21,752 nt of DNA from JACJXF01 sp964349045 (GTDB lineage: Bacteria; Bacteroidota; Bacteroidia; Bacteroidales; GCA-2748055): positions 1 through 21,752 of the forward strand of contig CAYGFI010000076.1 of the NCBI GenBank assembly GCA_964349045.1. Direction: 5' to 3'. Below, in pieces: positions 7,874 to 15,723 of the stretch. Position 1 is the first letter of the stretch. The number at the start of each line of letters is the position of its first letter. The notes beneath the pieces were generated by a model. That model was not told the DNA's origin. It worked only from the letters and a program-made list of their open reading frames with translations, and did not search any database. The position numbers and the translations under genes were made by a program.

Positions 7874-8836
7874 ATGCCCGAGACATTAGACGATTTTGCA
7901 CTTAGCAGGAGAATTCAGAAAAAAGGGAGTATCCAGAAAGTAGCCGTAATAGGTTGCGGGAGCATGGGACAGGAAATAACCCGTAACGTGGCACAACATG
8001 GAATGGATGTTGTCTTTATCGAAATCAACGATGCCAAAATTAAAGAAGTTTTTGAACAAATTGATGCACAACTTGACGAAGTGATTAATCAATGGGGACT
8101 AACAGTTGGTGAAAAGCGTGTAATCCTTAGTCATATCAAAGGATCTGTTGATTATAAGGATATAAAAGATGCTGACCTGGTTATTGAGTCAATAAACTCT
8201 CAGAAACCCGGTACAAATATCAATATGCGAAGGGAAGTATTCCGGCGTGTTGAAGAGATAGTCGCTGATGATGTGGTTATTACCTCTAATAATTCGACAC
8301 TGATGATTTCGGAAATTGCAGGTGAACTCAGACATCCCGAAAGAACTGCCGGTCTGCATTTTATCTCACCCTCCTCTTCCATAAAAATTGTAGAAGTTAT
8401 CAGAGGGATCGAAACCAACGATACTACCTTCGACTTTGTCCTGAAATTTGCAAAAATGATTGAAAAACAGGCAATAGTAATTAACGAATCACCCGGACAC
8501 ATAAGTAGCAGATTAATTGTAACCCTTATAAACGAAGCGTGTGAAACTCTAATGGAAGGTGTTGCCAGCGTTCAGTGCATCGATACTACAATGAAAATGG
8601 GTTATGGGTTATTATTCGGTCCGTTTGAAATGGCCGACCGCATAGGTCTTGATAATTTATTAAAATGGATGGACAATCTTTATGCAGAATATGGCTTGCA
8701 GAAATTCAAAGCCAGTCCGATTATAAAAAGGCTTGTCAGAGCTGGATATCATGGTTTGAAGACCGGTAAAGGGTTTTATAAATATGAGCATGGGAAGATC
8801 ATAAGCCAGGCCATCACTGCAACAGAGTTTAAATAA
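7874..8836 (+). CDS. 3-hydroxyacyl-CoA dehydrogenase family protein with variant active site
   Basis: A 320-residue NAD-dependent enzyme resembling 3-hydroxybutyryl-CoA dehydrogenase, with about 20 extra N-terminal residues. The dinucleotide site is VAVIGCGSMGQE (23-34). The catalytic His162 (GLHF) and Glu174 (KIVEV) of the family are present, as is Ser141 (SNNST). However, the usual HFFNP is HFISP (Asn to Ser165), the usual VNR of the substrate-side helix is SSR (Asn to Ser212), and the conserved VE pair after the fifth strand is NSQ, followed by about five extra residues (KPGTN). The C-terminal half (EACETLMEGVAS; GPFEMADRIGLD; GLKTGKGFYKYE) is otherwise normal. It sits 64 nt after pta and 26 nt before ackA, so it is co-transcribed. 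No thiolase, crotonase or acyl-CoA dehydrogenase lies nearby, so its substrate in the cluster is uncertain; a divergent subfamily is likely. Confidence 0.85.
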   Translation: MPETLDDFALSRRIQKKGSIQKVAVIGCGSMGQEITRNVAQHGMDVVFIEINDAKIKEVFEQIDAQLDEVINQWGLTVGEKRVILSHIKGSVDYKDIKDADLVIESINSQKPGTNINMRREVFRRVEEIVADDVVITSNNSTLMISEIAGELRHPERTAGLHFISPSSSIKIVEVIRGIETNDTTFDFVLKFAKMIEKQAIVINESPGHISSRLIVTLINEACETLMEGVASVQCIDTTMKMGYGLLFGPFEMADRIGLDNLLKWMDNLYAEYGLQKFKASPIIKRLVRAGYHGLKTGKGFYKYEHGKIISQAITATEFK

Positions 8837-8862
8837 ATCATTCACGCAAACAAAAAAGTAAA

Positions 8863-10074
8863 ATGAAGATCATAGTATTAAACTGTGGAAGCTCATCTAT
8901 AAAATATCAGTTATTTGACATGTCCACCACGGAAGTACTTGCTAAAGGGGTGGCTGAAAAAATCGGATTGCACGGATCATTCGTCAAGCATGAAAGAAAT
9001 GACGGGATAAAAGTTAAGATCGACGGTGAAATTCTTGACCATCAGGCAGGTATAGAGTATATACTGGGAATACTAAAAAGTGACAAATACGGGAGTATAA
9101 AACACTTTAATGAAATTGATGCTGTTGGTCACCGGGTAGTTCACGGAGGTGAAGCATTCAAGGATAGTGAATACATTACTGATGAAGTTATTAAGAAAAT
9201 GGAAGAATGCATCGACCTGGCTCCTCTTCACAATCCCCCAAACCTTAAAGGTGTTTATGCCATGCAAAACCTTCTGCCGGATATACCCCAGGTTGGAGCA
9301 TTCGACACAGCATTTCATCAGACTATGCCGGCTCATGCTTATATGTACGCGATTCCCTATTCACTTTATTCAAAATACGGGATTCGCCGATATGGATTTC
9401 ACGGTTCGAGTCACAGGTATGTTTCAGCAAGAGCTGCAGATATCCTGGGAAAAGACGCCAGGGATCTGAAAATGATTACCTGTCACCTGGGAAACGGAGC
9501 CTCAATAGCAGCGATTAAAGGCGGTATTTCAGTTGATACTTCAATGGGATTAACTCCTGTAGAAGGTCTTATCATGGGTACCCGTACGGGTGACCTGGAT
9601 GTCGGGGTTTTACTCTACATCATGCAGAAAGAAAATATCGACCATCTGAATGCCAATATACTTGTAAATAAACACAGCGGAATGCTCGGTATTACGGGTA
9701 TTTCTTCGGATATGAGGGAAATTGAATCTGCGGCAACAGAAAAAAACAAAAGAGCAATTCTCGGGCTTGAGATGTACCATTACAGGATAAGGAAATACAT
9801 CGGGGCGTATGCTGCTGCTTTGGGAGGTGTTGATATTATTATTTTTACCGGCGGAGTTGGTGAAAACAGTCCGGAAACCCGCGAAACAGTCTGTAAGGAT
9901 TTGGAATTTATGGGTCTAGAATTCGATCCTGAAGCTAATAAGGGTAAAAGAGGTAAAGAAGTAATTATCAGTAAACCCGGATCAAGTGTAATTGCAATGG
10001 TTGTTCCCACAAATGAAGAACTCGTTATTGCAAGGGATACGGAAAGAATCGTTCTCGAATCGGTTAAAAAATAA
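8863..10074 (+). CDS. ackA: Acetate kinase
   Basis: A full-length (403-residue) acetate kinase making acetate + ATP from acetyl phosphate. All key residues known from the Methanosarcina enzyme fall at the same numbers: Asn7 (LNCGSSS), Arg91 (GHRVVHGG), Asp148 (FDTAFH), His180 (GFHGSSH), Arg241 (MGTRTGD), and a Glu in PTNEELVI near 384. The ADP-site GGVGENSPETR motif is present. The stop overlaps the ptb start by one base (TAATG at 10072-10076), a sign of translational coupling. With pta it forms the ATP-yielding acetate branch. Confidence 0.97.
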   Translation: MKIIVLNCGSSSIKYQLFDMSTTEVLAKGVAEKIGLHGSFVKHERNDGIKVKIDGEILDHQAGIEYILGILKSDKYGSIKHFNEIDAVGHRVVHGGEAFKDSEYITDEVIKKMEECIDLAPLHNPPNLKGVYAMQNLLPDIPQVGAFDTAFHQTMPAHAYMYAIPYSLYSKYGIRRYGFHGSSHRYVSARAADILGKDARDLKMITCHLGNGASIAAIKGGISVDTSMGLTPVEGLIMGTRTGDLDVGVLLYIMQKENIDHLNANILVNKHSGMLGITGISSDMREIESAATEKNKRAILGLEMYHYRIRKYIGAYAAALGGVDIIIFTGGVGENSPETRETVCKDLEFMGLEFDPEANKGKRGKEVIISKPGSSVIAMVVPTNEELVIARDTERIVLESVKK

Positions 10075-10979
10075 TGGCTTTTATGGCATTTAAATCCCTC
10101 GATGAACTGATCGATCATGCTGCCGGAAGACCGAAGCAAAGAATTGCGGTTGCTGCAGCAGCCGACCATCATGTTCTGGAGGCACTAAAAAAGGCCTGTG
10201 AATTAAAAATCGTTGAACCCTACCTAATCGGCAATAAGAAGGAAATAATTGCAATAGCAGACTCTATTGGACTTAATAACGACCAGTACGAGATTATTAA
10301 CGAGTCCGATCCGACAAATGCATGTACGACTGCAGTTACACTCATAAAAGAAGGAAATGCTGAAATTTTAATGAAGGGTTTGGTAGCAACCGCTACCCTT
10401 CTAAAAGCTGTTCTGAACAAAGAAAATGGTTTAAGAAAACACGAAACCCTAAGTCATTTTGCACTTTTTCAAACTTCATATTATCATAAACTTTTTGGAA
10501 TCAGTGATGCAGCCATGAATATCAATCCGACTCTTCAGGAAAAGGCCGGTATAATTTATAATGCAGTTGAAGTTATGCGTAAACTGGGGGTAAACAAGCC
10601 AAAAGTGGCCATTCTTGCTCCTATTGAGAACGTTAATGATAAAATTTCTTCAAGTGTTGATGCTGCAATACTTACCCGTATGAATACAGAAAATCAGATA
10701 AAAAATTGTATTATTTACGGACCATTGGCACTTGACAATGCCATTTCCAGAGAGGCATCAGATCTGAAAGGGATCGTTTCAGAGGTAGCCGGAGATGCTG
10801 ATATTCTTATTACTCCCGATCTGAATAGTGGAAATATCCTCTATAAATCACTGATTTTCCTTTCTGACGGGATGGCAGCAGCAATTATCACAGGTGCAGC
10901 TGTACCGATTGTACTCACATCCCGTGCAGACAGTGAAATGAATAAATTGTATTCCATAGCCCTGGCTGCATCACTATAA
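10074..10979 (+). CDS. ptb: Phosphate butyryltransferase (phosphate acyltransferase, Ptb type)
   Basis: A 301-residue member of the PTA_PTB family, at the Ptb length and clearly a different branch from pta. Motifs include LMKGLVATATLLKAVLN, HFALFQ and ISDAAMNINP, followed by KVAILAPIENVN and a C-terminal TPDLNSGNILYKSLIFL. It exchanges the CoA of butyryl-CoA, or of branched acyl-CoAs such as isobutyryl- or isovaleryl-CoA, for phosphate; which acyl chain is used cannot be read here. The first ATG overlaps the ackA stop; a second in-frame ATG three codons on (10083) is an alternative start. Directly followed, after 11 nt, by the kinase that uses its product. Confidence 0.92.
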   Translation: MAFMAFKSLDELIDHAAGRPKQRIAVAAAADHHVLEALKKACELKIVEPYLIGNKKEIIAIADSIGLNNDQYEIINESDPTNACTTAVTLIKEGNAEILMKGLVATATLLKAVLNKENGLRKHETLSHFALFQTSYYHKLFGISDAAMNINPTLQEKAGIIYNAVEVMRKLGVNKPKVAILAPIENVNDKISSSVDAAILTRMNTENQIKNCIIYGPLALDNAISREASDLKGIVSEVAGDADILITPDLNSGNILYKSLIFLSDGMAAAIITGAAVPIVLTSRADSEMNKLYSIALAASL

Positions 10980-10990
10980 AAACTCTAATT

Positions 10991-12094
10991 ATGCCATTTA
11001 AGCAAATACTTGCCATTAATCCGGGATCGACTTCAACAAAGATTGCGGTTTATTCAAATGCCAAGGTGATCTTTCTGAAATCGATCGGTCACCCACATGA
11101 GCAACTTGTTCAATTTAAGAAGATTACAGATCAGTATGAGTTCAGGAAAAACATTATACTGGAAGAACTGCAACATGCTCAAATTGAATTAGATAAGATT
11201 GAAGCGGTCGTAGGTCGGGGAGGACTTATCAGACCTATAAAATCAGGCGTATACATTATAAATGAAAGAATGAAAGAGGATCTAAGGGAAGGTATCCTCG
11301 GAGAGCATGCCAGTAACCTCGGGGGATTAATCGCTGATGATATTGCCAAAAGTCTTCCCAATGCCAAAGCTTATATTGCCGATCCGGTAGTTGTTGATGA
11401 AATGGAACCCGTAGCCCGTTTTGCAGGACACCCCGATTTTATCAGAATCAGCATTTTTCATGCTCTTAACCAGAAAGCTACAGCCCGGTCGTATGCCAGG
11501 CTCCTTAATACGAAATATGATGAACTTAATCTTATTATTGCTCACATGGGTGGAGGAATATCTATTGGCGCTCATAGAAAAGGAAGGGTAATTGACGTTA
11601 ATAATGCTTTAGATGGAGAAGGCCCATTCTCCCCGGAAAGATCGGGTACCCTGCCTGCAGGACAGCTGATAAAAAAATGTTTTTCGGAGGGCGCCTCCAT
11701 GGAAGAAGTTAAAAAGATCGTTACCGGTGAAGGTGGTTTAATGGCATATTTCGGGACTAACAGCGCTTACCAGATTGAACTGATGGCACTGGATGGTGAT
11801 GATTACGCACGTCTTATTCAGGATGCCATGTCGTACCAGGTTGCAAAAGATATTGGTGCAATGGCAACTGTCCTGAATGGAGAAGTTGATGCGATTATCC
11901 TTACAGGAGGAATTGCAAATAATCCAATGGTTGTTGAATATATCAAGAAAATGGTTACCTATATTGCTCCTGTAATTATTTACCCCGGAGAGGATGAGAT
12001 GCATGCGCTTGCCATGAACGGACTGATGGTTTTAAAAGGTGAAACAGTGCCTAAAGAGTATTGTGAAGAAAATATGGTTGGCATAGGTAAATAA
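10991..12094 (+). CDS. buk: Butyrate kinase (or branched-chain fatty acid kinase)
   Basis: A 367-residue ASKHA-fold kinase, slightly longer than typical Buk (about 355). It has the N-terminal phosphate loop INPGSTSTK (9-17), GRGGLIRPIKSGVY, AHMGGGISIGAH and the adenosine-site ILTGGIANN. It makes butyrate (or isobutyrate/isovalerate) and ATP from the acyl phosphate supplied by Ptb. Last gene of the pta-to-buk operon; the next gene is convergent. Sequence alone cannot separate butyrate from branched-chain specificity. Confidence 0.94.
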   Translation: MPFKQILAINPGSTSTKIAVYSNAKVIFLKSIGHPHEQLVQFKKITDQYEFRKNIILEELQHAQIELDKIEAVVGRGGLIRPIKSGVYIINERMKEDLREGILGEHASNLGGLIADDIAKSLPNAKAYIADPVVVDEMEPVARFAGHPDFIRISIFHALNQKATARSYARLLNTKYDELNLIIAHMGGGISIGAHRKGRVIDVNNALDGEGPFSPERSGTLPAGQLIKKCFSEGASMEEVKKIVTGEGGLMAYFGTNSAYQIELMALDGDDYARLIQDAMSYQVAKDIGAMATVLNGEVDAIILTGGIANNPMVVEYIKKMVTYIAPVIIYPGEDEMHALAMNGLMVLKGETVPKEYCEENMVGIGK

Positions 12095-12167
12095 TTTAGA
12101 TGTAAATATCAGAATTACTATCATCCTTTTTTGTTCATTATTACAAATCGCAGAAAGTATTTTGTCA

Positions 12168-12200
12168 GTGAAAATTCCGGTTATTAACGAATTTCTTCAC
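12168..12200. terminator. Stem-loop between convergent buk and ankyrin genes
   Basis: GTGAAAATT (12168-12176) pairs with AATTTCTTCAC (12190-12200) with a 2-nt bulge, giving a hairpin in the 110-nt spacer between two convergent genes. Neither strand has a long T-run directly after it, so factor-independent termination is uncertain. The position is what one expects of a shared terminator. Confidence 0.3.
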
Positions 12201-12204
12201 CCCG

Positions 12205-12840
12205 CTATTTGTAATATGATTTCAATAATTCCGAAATCACGGTATGTCCATTTTTACGGGCAAAATTCTCCGCGTCCTCATTATCTTTATCCTTTAGGAA
12301 AGGATTTGCACCGGATTCTAACAATTTTTTAACTATTTCTAACTGACCTTCTGCTGCTGCATACATTAAAGCGGTAAATTTTTCAGTATGATCGGCCATG
12401 TTAATTTCAGCTTTTCTACTCAAAAGCAATTCAACTGTAGCTAAATTTGGACCCGTAGCTGCATACATTAAAGCAGTTCTCCCTTCGAAATCGGTTTGGT
12501 TAATTGATGCTCCTTTCTTAAGTAACAGGTCAACAATATTTGTGAAACCATTAAATGCAGCGAGCATGACAGCGGTGCGACCATCAGGATCAATCGCCTG
12601 AAAATCTGTATTTTGCAAAAGCAGTTTTTCAACCTCATTCAAATCACCTGATAATGCTGCACTTCTTAAACCTTCTTCCCGCAATGCATCCGATTTTTTA
12701 ACAGATACAGAAGAAGATGATGGCTGCAACTGTTTTTCATTCCCAGCTTCGTTCGATTTTGATAGCCTTTCACGGCATGATGTAAAAAATAACACCATTA
12801 TTAAACCAGTCAATGTCAATACAATAGAAAGTGACTTCAT
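12205..12840 (-). CDS. Ankyrin-repeat lipoprotein
   Basis: A 211-residue exported protein. A short basic N-terminus and a hydrophobic stretch (IVLTLTGLIMVLF) end in a lipobox-like FTSC, so Cys22 is probably lipidated. A charged Ser-rich linker (about 23-52) leads to four or five ankyrin repeats (about 53-211) with the typical DGRTAVMLAAFNGFTNIVDLLLKKGA and FTALMYAAAEGQLEIVKKLL patterns (each repeat about 33 residues). Ankyrin repeats bind protein partners; no enzyme domain is attached and the partner is unknown. The gene is convergent with buk and stands alone, with 550 nt of non-coding DNA upstream, so it probably has its own promoter, though I see no clean TAnnTTTG element for it. Confidence 0.82.
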   Translation of the reverse strand: MKSLSIVLTLTGLIMVLFFTSCRERLSKSNEAGNEKQLQPSSSSVSVKKSDALREEGLRSAALSGDLNEVEKLLLQNTDFQAIDPDGRTAVMLAAFNGFTNIVDLLLKKGASINQTDFEGRTALMYAATGPNLATVELLLSRKAEINMADHTEKFTALMYAAAEGQLEIVKKLLESGANPFLKDKDNEDAENFARKNGHTVISELLKSYYK

Positions 12841-13009
12841 TACAACTATTTTGTTAGATAAATGTTACTCTGAGAAACCTGATTATTATTCTTGTTGTAA
12901 AGTATAATTTAAAAATGTGTGACAGTAAAGAATAATCGATTATAAAACACATTTTCAAGCTTTATGTATCACCTACTTATTCTTCTGTAATTTGTATAAA
13001 TTATTTTTT

Positions 13010-13022
13010 AACAGAACCAATA
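13010..13022 (+). repeat. 13-bp direct repeat, copy 1 (AACAGAACCAATA)
   Basis: Exact match to 13362-13374, about 350 nt away in the same spacer. The first copy sits just before the AACACA/TGTGTT hairpin. Exact 13-mers recurring by chance in 550 nt are unlikely, but the AT bias weakens this. Confidence 0.7.
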
Positions 13023-13176
13023 AACACACGAAAAACCAATCGCAATTTGCAAATTTTTTGTGTTAATAATCCCACTATTCCTATAAAGATTTATTATCAC
13101 ACCGGAAAAGCGATCCATAATTAATAAAATAACTCTTTTATGATTTACTTTTTAAAGTGATTTTTATATTACTCTT

Positions 13177-13216
13177 TTCTCACTGGCTGATCCTGGCAAT
13201 GCCAAGGGAATGAGAA
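13177..13216 (+). other. Nested stem-loop in the maturase upstream region
   Basis: Outer arms TTCTCA (13177-13182) and TGAGAA (13211-13216) enclose a perfect inner inverted repeat TGGCA-A-TGCCA (13194-13204), in the only GC-richer patch of this spacer. It could be a structured RNA segment or a protein-binding site; no riboswitch class is recognised and no T-run follows. Confidence 0.35.
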
Positions 13217-13352
13217 GCTGAAAAATCTGATATAAACTTTATCATTCAAACTGGAAATAATCGAATTTTGTCATAAACAAAGAGTTATTATAAATTATGT
13301 ATGGATTGGATCATCCTGAAACAGAATGACCGAGAGTTCATTTTTATATTAA

Positions 13353-13360
13353 TATATTTG
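13353..13360 (+). promoter_or_regulatory. Predicted -7 element for the maturase-ldh transcript
   Basis: TATATTTG matches TAnnTTTG exactly, about 30 nt before the ATG at 13391. No convincing TTTG box is seen about 20 nt upstream, so use of this site may need an activator or it may be chance in AT-rich DNA. Confidence 0.4.
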
Positions 13361-13361
13361 C

Positions 13362-13374
13362 AACAGAACCAATA
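13362..13374 (+). repeat. 13-bp direct repeat, copy 2 (AACAGAACCAATA)
   Basis: Begins two bases after the predicted -7 element and ends 16 nt before the maturase ATG, so it covers the likely transcription start and leader. It could be a regulator site or part of the 5' leader; the role is not known. Confidence 0.7.
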
Positions 13375-13390
13375 GAAAAATATTTAGAAA

Positions 13391-14743
13391 ATGGATATAT
13401 TATTTACCGATGCGATAAAACAAACAGGACCAGCCGCGTTCAACATAATGACAAAACCTATTGGACCGGTATGTAACTTAAATTGTTTCTATTGTTATTA
13501 TCTTGAGAAGAAAAACCTTTATCCCGATACAAATAATTTCCGTTTAAGTGAAAATCACCTTGAAAACTTTATTAAACAATATATCGATGCCCAGGAGGTT
13601 CCTGTGGTTTTATTTACATGGCAGGGCGGCGAACCAACCCTGCTGGGAGTTGATTATTTCACTAAAGTGATTGAACTCCAGAAAAAGTATTCCAACGGGA
13701 AAACCATTGAAAATGCTTTTCAGACCAACGGGACGCTGCTCAACGATGACTGGTGTAAGTTTTTTACAGACAACCGAATGCTGATAGGTATCTCAATTGA
13801 TGGTGAAGAGCATAGCCATGACCATTACCGGAGATATCATTCAGGTCAGCCAAGTTTTAAAAAAGTTATGAAGGGAATTGAATTGCTTCATAAACACAAA
13901 GTTGAGTTTAATACACTTAGCGTTGTAAATAATTATAACGCTCATTTTGCCTCAGAAACATACAGATTTTTAAAGCGGATTGGTAGCGGGTTTATTCAAT
14001 TCATTCCCATAATTGAAAGATTAGCCAATAAGCCGGACCCCGGAGGTTTAAACCTTGTATCTCCTGCCTTTGGTGACGATGCTACTGTTACAGATTGGTC
14101 AGTGAATGCTTTGGATTATGGCAAGTTTCTTATAACCATTTTTGATGAATGGGTACGAACTGACGTAGCAAAGTATTATGTTCAGATTTTCGATGTAACC
14201 CTGGCTAATTATGTTGGAGCAAGACCGGGATTATGTGTATTCTCGGAAACATGTGGAGATGGAATGGTAATGGAACACAACGGGGACCTTTTTTCATGTG
14301 ACCATTATGTTTACCCGGAATATTTTCTTGGAAATATTGCAGAGAAACCCATTATTGATATGGTAAAATCGCAGAAACAGTTTGATTTTGGCATTGATAA
14401 ACGTAATACGCTACCACGCTATTGTCTGGAATGTGATGTCAGATATGCCTGTCATGGTGAATGTCCCAAGCACCGGTTTATAAAAACTCCTGATGGTAAA
14501 CCAGGTCTGAACTATTTGTGCGCAGGGTATAAGATGTTTTTTCACCATGTTGAACCTTTTATGGAATATATGGCAAAAGAGCTGAACAATAAACGCGCAC
14601 CTGCAAATGTGATGAATTGGGTTAAAAACAAAGATAACCAGGTTATAAGACCTGTACTACCGGAACGTAACGCACCCTGCCCTTGTGGTAGCGGAAAAAA
14701 GTATAAGAATTGTTGCGATGGAAAACCGGTTTATTTAAAATAA
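13391..14743 (+). CDS. Anaerobic sulfatase maturase (radical SAM/SPASM) with C-terminal SEC-C motif
   Basis: A 450-residue cytosolic enzyme that oxidises the active-site Cys or Ser of sulfatases to formylglycine without oxygen. Cys28-x3-Cys32-x2-Cys35 (CNLNCFYC) is the radical SAM cluster site. FTWQGGEPTLLG and the anSME-type HNGDLFSCDHYVYPE follow. The SPASM cysteines (CLECDVRYACHGEC, then YLCAGY) bind the auxiliary clusters. Beyond the usual end, residues 420-450 carry a SEC-C zinc motif, PCPCGSGKKYKNCC (Cys430, 432, 441, 442), like that at the SecA C-terminus. That could dock the enzyme to the translocase or to unfolded clients before export (inference). Three Cys-type sulfatases face it on the other strand and are the obvious clients. 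It is separated from ldh by 20 nt, so co-transcription is likely. Confidence 0.93.
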   Translation: MDILFTDAIKQTGPAAFNIMTKPIGPVCNLNCFYCYYLEKKNLYPDTNNFRLSENHLENFIKQYIDAQEVPVVLFTWQGGEPTLLGVDYFTKVIELQKKYSNGKTIENAFQTNGTLLNDDWCKFFTDNRMLIGISIDGEEHSHDHYRRYHSGQPSFKKVMKGIELLHKHKVEFNTLSVVNNYNAHFASETYRFLKRIGSGFIQFIPIIERLANKPDPGGLNLVSPAFGDDATVTDWSVNALDYGKFLITIFDEWVRTDVAKYYVQIFDVTLANYVGARPGLCVFSETCGDGMVMEHNGDLFSCDHYVYPEYFLGNIAEKPIIDMVKSQKQFDFGIDKRNTLPRYCLECDVRYACHGECPKHRFIKTPDGKPGLNYLCAGYKMFFHHVEPFMEYMAKELNNKRAPANVMNWVKNKDNQVIRPVLPERNAPCPCGSGKKYKNCCDGKPVYLK

Positions 14744-14763
14744 ACGAATAAAAAATATTGAAA

Positions 14764-15723
14764 ATGAAAGATTCCTCAGAGCAAAGGAGAAAGGTGGTGG
14801 TTGTAGGGTCGGGTTCAGTAGGCGCCACCTATTGTTACGCGCTAGCACAAAGCGGCCTTGCAGACGAAATTGTCTTACTTGACAAGAATGAGGATCTTAT
14901 GCGCGGACAGGTACTGGATCTTGTGCATGGCCAACCATTTTTTCCAACTGTTATGATTCGTACCGGAACAGTTACAGATTATTCGGATGCAAACCTTATA
15001 GTAATCACTGCGGGTTCCTCTCAACGACCTGGTGAAACCCGGTTACAGCTACTTAAAAAGAACGCGGAAATTGTCGGTGGAATTGCAAAAGAAATTGCCA
15101 GTCATAAAAGTACGGGAGTAATGCTTATTGTCAGCAATCCGGTGGATGTTTTAACCTATGTTGCATTAAAGGAATCGGGTTGGGACAGAAGAAGAGTTAT
15201 TGGTTCAGGTACAGTTCTTGACAGCGCAAGACTAAAACATCTTCTCAGTAATCACTGTGGTGTAGATGTTCATAACGTTCATGCATACATTCTTGGTGAG
15301 CATGGCGACAGTGAGTTTGCGGCATGGTCGATGACAAATATTGCCGGTTTCAGTATCGAAGAGTATTGTCCGAACTGTAATAAATGTTCCAACTGGAAAG
15401 AACAGCGTTTAATCATTGAACAGCAGGTTCGCGATTCAGCATATCATATCATAAATTACAAGGGTTCAACGCAATATGCAGTTGGTCTGGCACTGGTTCG
15501 AATTACAGCCGCAATTCTCCGCGGTCAGAATAGTGTGCTTACTGTTTCTACCTTGCTGAATGGAGAACACGGATTAAAAGATGTATGTCTGAGTTTACCT
15601 TGCCTTGTATCGGAAAGTGGAATAATCAGGATTATAGAAGGTCATCTTACCCGTGAAGAAATTGTTTCACTTACACATTCCGCTAATGTATTGAGAAAAG
15701 CAATTGATTCGCTTTCATCTTAA
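14764..15723 (+). CDS. ldh: L-lactate dehydrogenase (LDH/MDH superfamily)
   Basis: A 319-residue NAD-dependent enzyme reducing pyruvate to L-lactate. The Rossmann motif is VVVVGSGSVGATY. The specificity loop reads AGSSQRPGETR, with Gln where LDHs have Gln102 and malate dehydrogenases have Arg. The catalytic Asp153, Arg156 (LDSARL) and His180 (GEHGDSE) are in place, and GSTQYAVG matches the LDH Thr246 region. I choose ATG 14764 over the TTG at 14758. Odd point: residues 202-208 read CPNCNKC, a CxxCxxC cluster in the loop after the active-site His, where many LDHs have only one Cys or none. It follows the maturase gene by 20 nt and its stop overlaps that of the convergent sulfatase gene by 4 nt. 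Its metabolic link to the sulfatase locus is not evident. Confidence 0.9.
   Translation: MKDSSEQRRKVVVVGSGSVGATYCYALAQSGLADEIVLLDKNEDLMRGQVLDLVHGQPFFPTVMIRTGTVTDYSDANLIVITAGSSQRPGETRLQLLKKNAEIVGGIAKEIASHKSTGVMLIVSNPVDVLTYVALKESGWDRRRVIGSGTVLDSARLKHLLSNHCGVDVHNVHAYILGEHGDSEFAAWSMTNIAGFSIEEYCPNCNKCSNWKEQRLIIEQQVRDSAYHIINYKGSTQYAVGLALVRITAAILRGQNSVLTVSTLLNGEHGLKDVCLSLPCLVSESGIIRIIEGHLTREEIVSLTHSANVLRKAIDSLSS

Larger units (their letters stand above)
12841..13390. other. 550-nt non-coding divergent spacer
   Basis: Very AT-rich DNA between the divergent ankyrin gene and the sulfatase maturase; no reading frame of any substance. It holds two copies of a 13-bp direct repeat, a perfect palindrome AATTTGCAAATT (13044-13055) inside a larger AACACA/TGTGTT hairpin (13023-13064), a second hairpin near 13177-13216 and a -7 promoter element next to the maturase gene. 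Confidence 0.75.

Noticed and set aside
14758..14763. TTG start for the lactate dehydrogenase
   Set aside because: An in-frame ATG two codons later, still ahead of the Rossmann motif, is the more probable start.
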